64,000 nt of DNA from Gari tellinella (Eukaryota; Mollusca; Bivalvia; Cardiida; Psammobiidae): NCBI GenBank assembly GCA_922989275.2, contig OV277861.1:42509623-42573622 (forward strand), in the 5' to 3' direction. Of this stretch, positions 23,801 through 32,800 are shown in pieces; position 1 is the first letter of the stretch; each line of letters begins with the position of its first letter. The notes under the pieces were generated by a model. That model was not told the DNA's origin. It did no database searches and saw nothing but the letters and a program-made list of their open reading frames with translations. The translations under genes were made by a program, and so were the position numbers.

Positions 23801-26800
23801 GGCAAAAACAACCCTTAAAAGTCATTAATGGACTAGACTAAAATGGAAACCGGAATTGTCCATTTAAAGTTTCAGGGAGGAAAGAGTTAAACAGTCATGG
23901 ATACCCACCATAAGACTTTTTTTTATCTTCGAAGACGCAAGTTTTGTTGTAGTGGAGAAGACGTTATTCTTTCACACTTAAACTCAAATGCAATTTTCAA
24001 TAACATGAAGATCTAGAAAAAAAACATATTGATAAATAAAAGAAATTTTAGTTGCTTAAATCTGGATGGCAAACAGTTTTGAGCCTGGCGTCTGATCTGT
24101 CATCAAACTGTTAGCAATGGATACTATACATTCAGCAATACACATGTAAAGTGTTCATTGGGAAATAATAACGCCTTCTCCACTGTACAGGTGACCGACG
24201 AAGACAACATGTACAAATAGCATACCCATTGACCTCTACGTTATTCATTATTCTAACATGACTCGGAATCTACGGTACATAAACAAAAAATAGCCAACCC
24301 ACGTTCTGTAATCCGCGATAGATCTAATGTATTGCACGAGTGGCACTCGATCGGCTGTTCCATTTGTCCCACATGCGTGCATTAGATCACAGTTAGTCGT
24401 TGAAATATGGGCAATAAGATAACTCGGCGTAATGACCTCGTGATCTTATGACGCCACATCTCCAATCCTAACTGTGATCTAATGCACGATAATGCACAGC
24501 TACGATTTTGTTATTTCTTAACTAAAAGGTCAACAAAATTGGACTGGGGAAAGGTAATGTTGAAGATGCGATACCTTGTTGTTGATAGTAATAGTAAGAA
24601 GCGTCGGAGATCTTGGTAAGTTTCATACACAGATAGGCATAAACATTGGCGGTCCCTGAGCCTGCCTGTATGGCGAACGTGGTGGTAGTCCTGTATAAAG
24701 GAATAAAACATAGTCATTCAAATGTGACGTCCCTTCTACAATGGGACGTTGCTGATCGCCGCCGCAAGGGGTTTGAGAAAACATCTTTATGAGCATACAT
24801 GTAGAGGGGCGTAACCGTTAATGTACATGTAAAGCGGTTATTCTTTTCCATTTAAACTCAAGTAAACGAAAACGCATCTCAATAAAACTTAGATACTATA
24901 CAGTTTTTCAAAATGTTGGTGATTTATTTAAATCTGAGTGACAAACGGTTAGGAGCCTGATCAGACGCCGGGTTACCCGGCGTCTGATCTGGCTCCAAAC
25001 AGTTTGCAATGGATGAAACGTGTCAAAGCACACGCGCGTTTGCTGGAAAATAATAACGTTTTCTCCACTCTTCCTACCTCATGACAATGTAGCTGTCATC
25101 GGTGTTGTTGACACAGCTCCAGGTCCTGGTTATAGTTTGAATCCCGGTAGAGAAGACCGCTTCAAATGTCCAGCCGGTCATAGTGGTCGTGCCGAATGCC
25201 AACGTGCCTCTAGTGTTGTCATGCCAACTGGTGCTGGCGAACGTACTGGTGAACGTACACTGAGCACAGACTGTGAAAGATTTAAGGTTGAGAACCCAAA
25301 TGAGATCGGGCCAATATCGGTCAATATCGGAACTCTACGGAGAGCAATCGGCAATTCTCGTCAACTGCCGACCTGTTCCGAACTATGCTAAAAGCATGGG
25401 TCGGAGAAGTCCGGCAGTTGACCGAGAATGGCCGATCGCTGTACGTAGAGTGCTAATTGTGTTCCGATTTCATTAAAGTTCCAAAACGTTCTTGGAACGT
25501 TCCTGTCACGATCAAACTGGTATAAATGGACCGAACAAGAAATGCACACAGTATATGATACGTCCTTCAAGAGGCATAACTCGTAGAAAACGCGAGAAAT
25601 TATGACGATACACCAACTCAATAGTCGATATGTAATTTATAAAGCCAGTATCATATAGAAACTTTCAGCTTAATATGTGAAACAATGTGCAAAAACAAAC
25701 AAATTCTAATATTTCAAGTTCAACAAGGGACATAGACCATGAATTTAGAGTAATTTTCCGTTGAACCTCCGGTTGATCCGTTGTGCATGCGGTTTGTTGC
25801 CGGTATACCTCCGGTTGATTCGTTGGATGTCAGGTAATGGTCCCTCCGGTTCACCGGTAATCAACGAATACGTACAGGACAAGTACAGGACAGTGAACGC
25901 ATGCATTCCAAACAAAACGTAATCAAAAGCATAGCTACATGTACCGTGCATCTAGCGTTCATTTTTGTCCGGTGACATCCGTTCCCAAGTTTTCAACATG
26001 TTTAAAACTTTCCACCGGATTGAACGGACGTACATCACCGGACATGGCCGGACAATGAGCGGAAACGGACATGAAACAAATGCGAACTGAGACGAACGCA
26101 TTGGAAATTTTGTTCTTCGTTGGATTTCGTTTACGCTATCCGGTAAGGTGTGACAGGGCCATAGACATTTCTTACTTAATCGGAAACGGAATCCGAATCG
26201 GAATAAGGGTACACGTTAAATTGGAGGGGGCGTCTCAAAAGTATTTTCAACTTTCTGCCATCAAGCTTACCTAACAAGCTCACAATCACTTCCTTTCTAT
26301 ATGTGGTAGTACATACAGACTCGGTATCTCGTTGTCTGATCTTGAGACTCTCGTCCAATTTAGCCTGTACAACCAACGGTTTACCTTTTTCCGATTCGGA
26401 GTCCGTTTCCGATTAAGTGAGAAATGTCTTATAAGGCTGCTATTTCGAAGACGGATTCTATGTAAGCCTGTGTCTCCGTGGCCTATTGGTTATATAGTCA
26501 CTGTGACCTACAACCTCTATGCTCCTCACCGGTGAGCTAAATACCATTATGGAAATCCATTTCTGAGGATTGTGAATAGTATGTTAACAGCTTGGATTCT
26601 GTTCAATAGCCAAGTTGAGAGGCAACCGATCAGGATCAAAACTGTCATTTATGGTAAAAGAAACTTTCAGAATTCGACGACCATATGTCGAACTTCTGTT
26701 GCTTGCACCATTTTTGCAAATTGTAGACATAAAAGGGTACAGAGGAGCACAGCCAATTTCATTGTGAAAAAGGCAAATGCCAGAGGCGCATTCAAACAAC

Positions 26801-29800
26801 ACCAGCTGAAAGGTTAATTGGTCCCACAAAAGAGACATATGTTCTTTACTAAACAGTAATGCTTGTATAAGATCGCATGTACTTTATATCCAAACTCATA
26901 ATAATTTTGAAAATATTTACTTAATCATTGACACGCTTAAATAAAGATCAAACTTTTGCAAACTGTATAGTCTTAATATTTGATTATTAGTAGTCGAGTG
27001 TTTAATTCTTTATCCTTCTACATTTTTCAAATTTATTGAATATTAATGCGTTGCCATGTTCGTACTATATACGTTTTGCAATGAGAATAAGTTTTCTCAT
27101 TTACCCGGATTAATAAAAATTGTGTCGAGAAATGATATTGTGATTGTTATCAATAGGTAGAAAACTTAAATATGCGTCGACCTATCTATCATTATCAGCT
27201 TCATTTCATGGATTTTAATTATTAATGATAAAATACAATGTCAATCATCAATGATTATGCAAATACTCTTGACCATCTCTATGTTTTCTAGAATGCGTAT
27301 CATATTATATATACAATTGTTTACTCCAATAATTGGGCGAAATGTCGAAAGGTAGTTGATACTACCCGGTAAATACTTTCGAAGATTTCGAGGTGATGGT
27401 TGCAAAAACTATGGTTTCCGTTATTTTAAAAATAAGTTAGTAAGAAAAGGAGGGAGTGAAAAGAAAATGAATAGTGAAAAAGTAGCTTAACACAGGCACT
27501 CGGGATCAAGTCAGTCATTTAAAATCCCCTTTTTGTCCCTTCGAATTTTCTGAATTGTCATATATGCTTTTCCGTTCACATTGTCAACACAAACCGTATT
27601 GAATAGATTAGCCCCTATTTGAGATACAAGAACACCTGTTCATCCCTTTACGCCATAGCCTGTTTGGGCCATTGCCTATTTTCAGGATTAAAGATAGATG
27701 CCAGCTTAAAGCAGGCTTAAAGTAAAACAGAATGCGTATATTTTTTTACTTTCAGTCTGCCTTAAGCCATCATAGGCAATTCTAAAAAAAAAACCATTTT
27801 ATAGTAAATTAGTCTTAACTCAGGCACGGTATAAAATGGATTTAAATTCATCAGTGGAGGAATCCATGAGATGCGTAAAATGCTTATTTATGGGGTTACG
27901 GGTTCAAGCATGGGTCTATCTCGTTTTGAGTTTCCTATTTCTCGAGTCTATCATAACATTTTTTCTTTATTTTGTTTCAATACATTTCTTTTTCATTGAT
28001 ATTGTTCATCTTTATTGTCATTTATAAATGTACATAACGGTATTGTAAACAAGCAGACGACTATAATATAAACCTATTAGAAGGGGGAGGGAAGTTTCTA
28101 CCGTTGGGAGAACTTGTACATGTAGCCCGAGCCTTTTCCACATATATTTGTTAGTATGTATATTACCATAATTTGAATTAAATTGTAATATGAACGTCTG
28201 TACAAATATAGGGCAATAAACTACATATATGTATATGTTTAAACTAGATCTCATTTTAGTCGATTATATGTCTATATCAAAGGTAATAAATTGACCCCTG
28301 ATTTTTTAATGAACCATTCAAATTTCATTTTTAAGTCTAGCTCATAATGACCTTAATGGGTGGCTTTTGAAATAAATTGCAAAATGATAAACTGAGTAGA
28401 TTCTTAAAGGAGATCTCCTGCAGCACAAGCAAAAACGTGACACTGTCATGGTCAATGAATTGAAAAAGTCATTCTAGCTCAGCTTGCAAAATTTTAACTT
28501 AGAATACGGATATGTTTAACTATTTAAAATGAGACTGAATGATCGACATTCAACTTTAGATTAAAGTTTGATTTAAGCTACATGTAGTTATCAACACTAG
28601 GCTGCTATTTCAAAGACGAATTCTAGGTAAGACTGTGTCTACGTGGCCTAGTGGTTGTAGCCACTGTGACTTACAACCACTATGCTCCTCACCGGTGTGG
28701 GTTCGAATCCCATTCGGGTTTTCCTTGGTGGGAAAGACTTCCATCAAGCATGTGGAATGTCAGAGCCGATTTGTGCCTGAAACAGGACTTCAGAGGGATT
28801 CACCCACCTGTAATTAGCTGGAGTTCGCGATAGCACGGAAATAATATTAAAACGACGTAAAATCATACCAAATCCAAATCCAAATCAAGGCTAGCATACT
28901 TTGTAATAGGTAAAATGGACATCTGCTACAAAAACAGGGGTTTCTATCAGTAGAGATGATATCTAACCCTTTCACCACCATAAGCGACTTAAATCTTATA
29001 AGGCTGAATTGTTGTCTGCATCAAATATATCGTCTATAAAAACAATTATGAATGTTTATCCTTTTTAAACTTGAGGAAATGTTAGCATGTCTGTGGCAAA
29101 TGGCTTTGATTCAGATCAGACGCACATGGATTCAAGTTGTTTGCAAATATTAGCCAAGCTGTGCAAAGCACGATAAGGAATATATCGATATTGCAAACCG
29201 TCAGACGCCGCACTCATATAAATAATTCTTCAATAAAAACTTTCAACAACAAAAAGGTGTAATAAGGTTGCAGACGAAAGAAGAGGGGCGGGGTCATAGT
29301 ATACTCAAACTACCATCATGGGAATCCGATTCTGAGGATTTAAAATCATGAAGTATTGATTTACATCTTGAACATTATTGTTAACAGACAGCTTGGATTC
29401 TGTTCAATAGCCAAGTTGAGAGGCAAATGATCAGGATCAAAACTGTCATTTATGACAAAAGAAACTTTCAGAATTCGACGACCATATGTCGAACTTCTGT
29501 TGCTTGCACCATTTTTGCAAATGGTAGACATAAAGGGGTAAGCAGGAGCACAGCCAATTTCATTGTGAAAAAGGCAAATGCCAGAGGCGCATTCAAACAA
29601 CACCAGCTGAAAGGTTAATTGGTCCCACAAAAGAGACATATGTTCTTTACTAAACAGTAATGCTTGTATAAGATCGCATGTACTTTATATCCAAACTCAT
29701 AATAATTTTGAAAATATTTACTTAATCATTGACACGCTTAAATAAAGATCAAACTTTTGCAAACTGTATAGTCTTAATATTTGATTATTAGTAGTCGAGT

Positions 29801-32800
29801 GTTTAATTCTTTATCCTTCTACATTTTTCAAATTTATTGAATATTAATGCGTTGCCATGTTCGTACTATATACGTTTTGCAATGAGAATAAGTTTTCTCA
29901 TTTACCCGGATTAATAAAAATTGTGTCGAGAAATGATATTGTGATTGTTATCAATAGGTAGAAAACTTAAATATGCGTCGACCTATCTATCATTATCAGC
30001 TTCATTTCATGGATTTTAATTATTAATGATAAAATACAATGTCAATCATCAATGATTATGCAAATACTCTTGACCATCTCTATGTTTTCTAGAATGCGTA
30101 TCATATTATATATACAATTGTTTACTCCAATAATTGGGCGAAATGTCGAAAGGTAGTTGATACTACCCGGTAAATACTTTCGAAGATTTCGAGGTGATGG
30201 TTGCAAAAACTATGGTTTCCGTTATTTTAAAAATAAGTTAGTAAGAAAAGGAGGGAGTGAAAAGAAAATGAATAGTGAAAAAGTAGCTTAACACAGGCAC
30301 TCGGGATCAAGTCAGTCATTTAAAATCCCCTTTTTGTCCCTTCGAATTTTCTGAATTGTCATATATGCTTTTCCGTTCACATTGTCAACACAAACCGTAT
30401 TGAATAGATTAGCCCCTATTTGAGATACAAGAACACCTGTTCATCCCTTTACGCCATAGCCTGTTTGGGCCATTGCCTATTTTCAGGATTAAAGATAGAT
30501 GCCAGCTTAAAGCAGGCTTAAAGTAAAACAGAATGCGTATATTTTTTTACTTTCAGTCTGCCTTAAGCCATCATAGGCAATTCTAAAAAAAAAACCATTT
30601 TATAGTAAATTAGTCTTAACTCAGGCACGGTATAAAATGGATTTAAATTCATCAGTGGAGGAATCCATGAGATGCGTAAAATGCTTATTTATGGGGTTAC
30701 GGGTTCAAGCATGGGTCTATCTCGTTTTGAGTTTCCTATTTCTCGAGTCTATCATAACATTTTTTCTTTATTTTGTTTCAATACATTTCTTTTTCATTGA
30801 TATTGTTCATCTTTATTGTCATTTATAAATGTACATAACGGTATTGTAAACAAGCAGACGACTATAATATAAACCTATTAGAAGGGGGAGGGAAGTTTCT
30901 ACCGTTGGGAGAACTTGTACATGTAGCCCGAGCCTTTTCCACATATATTTGTTAGTATGTATATTACCATAATTTGAATTAAATTGTAATATGAACGTCT
31001 GTACAAATATAGGGCAATAAACTACATATATGTATATGTTTAAACTAGATCTCATTTTAGTCGATTATATGTCTATATCAAAGGTAATAAATTGACCCCT
31101 GATTTTTTAATGAACCATTCAAATTTCATTTTTAAGTCTAGCTCATAATGACCTTAATGGGTGGCTTTTGAAATAAATTGCAAAATGATAAACTGAGTAG
31201 ATTCTTAAAGGAGATCTCCTGCAGCACAAGCAAAAACGTGACACTGTCATGGTCAATGAATTGAAAAAGTCATTCTAGCTCAGCTTGCAAAATTTTAACT
31301 TAGAATACGGATATGTTTAACTATTTAAAATGAGACTGAATGATCGACATTCAACTTTAGATTAAAGTTTGATTTAAGCTACATGTAGTTATCAACACTA
31401 GGCTGCTATTTCAAAGACGAATTCTAGGTAAGACTGTGTCTACGTGGCCTAGTGGTTGTAGCCACTGTGACTTACAACCACTATGCTCCTCACCGGTGTG
31501 GGTTCGAATCCCATTCGGGTTTTCCTTGGTGGGAAAGACTTCCATCAAGCATGTGGAATGTCAGAGCCGATTTGTGCCTGAAACAGGACTTCAGAGGGAT
31601 TCACCCACCTGTAATTAGCTGGAGTTCGCGATAGCACGGAAATAATATTAAAACGACGTAAAATCATACCAAATCCAAATCCAAATCAAGGCTAGCATAC
31701 TTTGTAATAGGTAAAATGGACATCTGCTACAAAAACAGGGGTTTCTATCAGTAGAGATGATATCTAACCCTTTCACCACCATAAGCGACTTAAATCTTAT
31801 AAGGCTGAATTGTTGTCTGCATCAAATATATCGTCTATAAAAACAATTATGAATGTTTATCCTTTTTAAACTTGAGGAAATGTTAGCATGTCTGTGGCAA
31901 ATGGCTTTGATTCAGATCAGACGCACATGGATTCAAGTTGTTTGCAAATATTAGCCAAGCTGTGCAAAGCACGATAAGGAATATATCGATATTGCAAACC
32001 GTCAGACGCCGCACTCATATAAATAATTCTTCAATAAAAACTTTCAACAACAAAAAGGTGTAATAAGGTTGCAGACGAAAGAAGAGGGGCGGGGTCATAG
32101 TATACTCAAACTACCATCATGGGAATCCGATTCTGAGGATTTAAAATCATGAAGTATTGATTTACATCTTGAACATTATTGTTAACAGACAGCTTGGATT
32201 CTGTTCAATAGCCAAGTTGAGAGGCAAATGATCAGGATCAAAACTGTCATTTATGACAAAAGAAACTTTCAGAATTCGACGACCATATGTCGAACTTCTG
32301 TTGCTTGCACCATTTTTGCAAATGGTAGACATAAAGGGGTAAGCAGGAGCACAGCCAATTTCATTGTGAAAAAGGCAAATGCCAGAGGCGCATTCAAACA
32401 ACACCAGCTGAAAGGTTAATTGGTCCCACAAAAGAGACATATTTTCTTTACTAAACAGTAATGCTTGTATAAGATCGCATGTACTTTATATCCCAACTTA
32501 TAATAATTTTGAAAAGATTTACTTAATCATTGAAACGCTTAGATAAACATCAAACTTTTGCAAACTGTATAGTCTTAATATTTGATTATTAGTATTCGAT
32601 CGTCTTGTTCTTTTCTCCTTCTACTTTTTTCAGATTTATTGAATTTTTAATGCGTTGCCATGTTCGTACTATATACGTTTTGCAATGAGTATAAGTTTTT
32701 TCATTTACCCGGATTAACAAACATTGTGTCGAGAAGCGATATTGTGATTGTTATCAATAGGTAGAAAACTTAAAAATACGTCGACCTATCTATCAGTATC

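Larger units (their letters stand above)
23532..24574 (-). other. Gene A intron 3
   Basis: Holds a family D MITE (23640-23895), a family C MITE (23948-24197) and an inverted repeat at about 24390-24490 (gcattagatcacagttag / ctaactgtgatctaatgc). No coding signal. Confidence 0.6.

Noticed and set aside
26572..26838. 84-92-codon minus ORF in all three duplicate copies (SICKNG, NRSSTYGRRILKV)
   Set aside because: Looked at as a possible lectin or C1q exon, but no family motif is recognisable, no splice sites fit, and it lies within intron 1 repeats.
27836..28254. Small ORFs repeated at 30637 and 30819
   Set aside because: Present three times only because of the segmental duplication. Low-complexity hydrophobic peptides, no domain, and the third copy is frameshifted or changed freely.
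28644..28711. Possible tRNA gene (good A and B boxes)
   Set aside because: No cloverleaf closes, the box spacing is too wide, and the body and tail are those of a SINE with several copies here.
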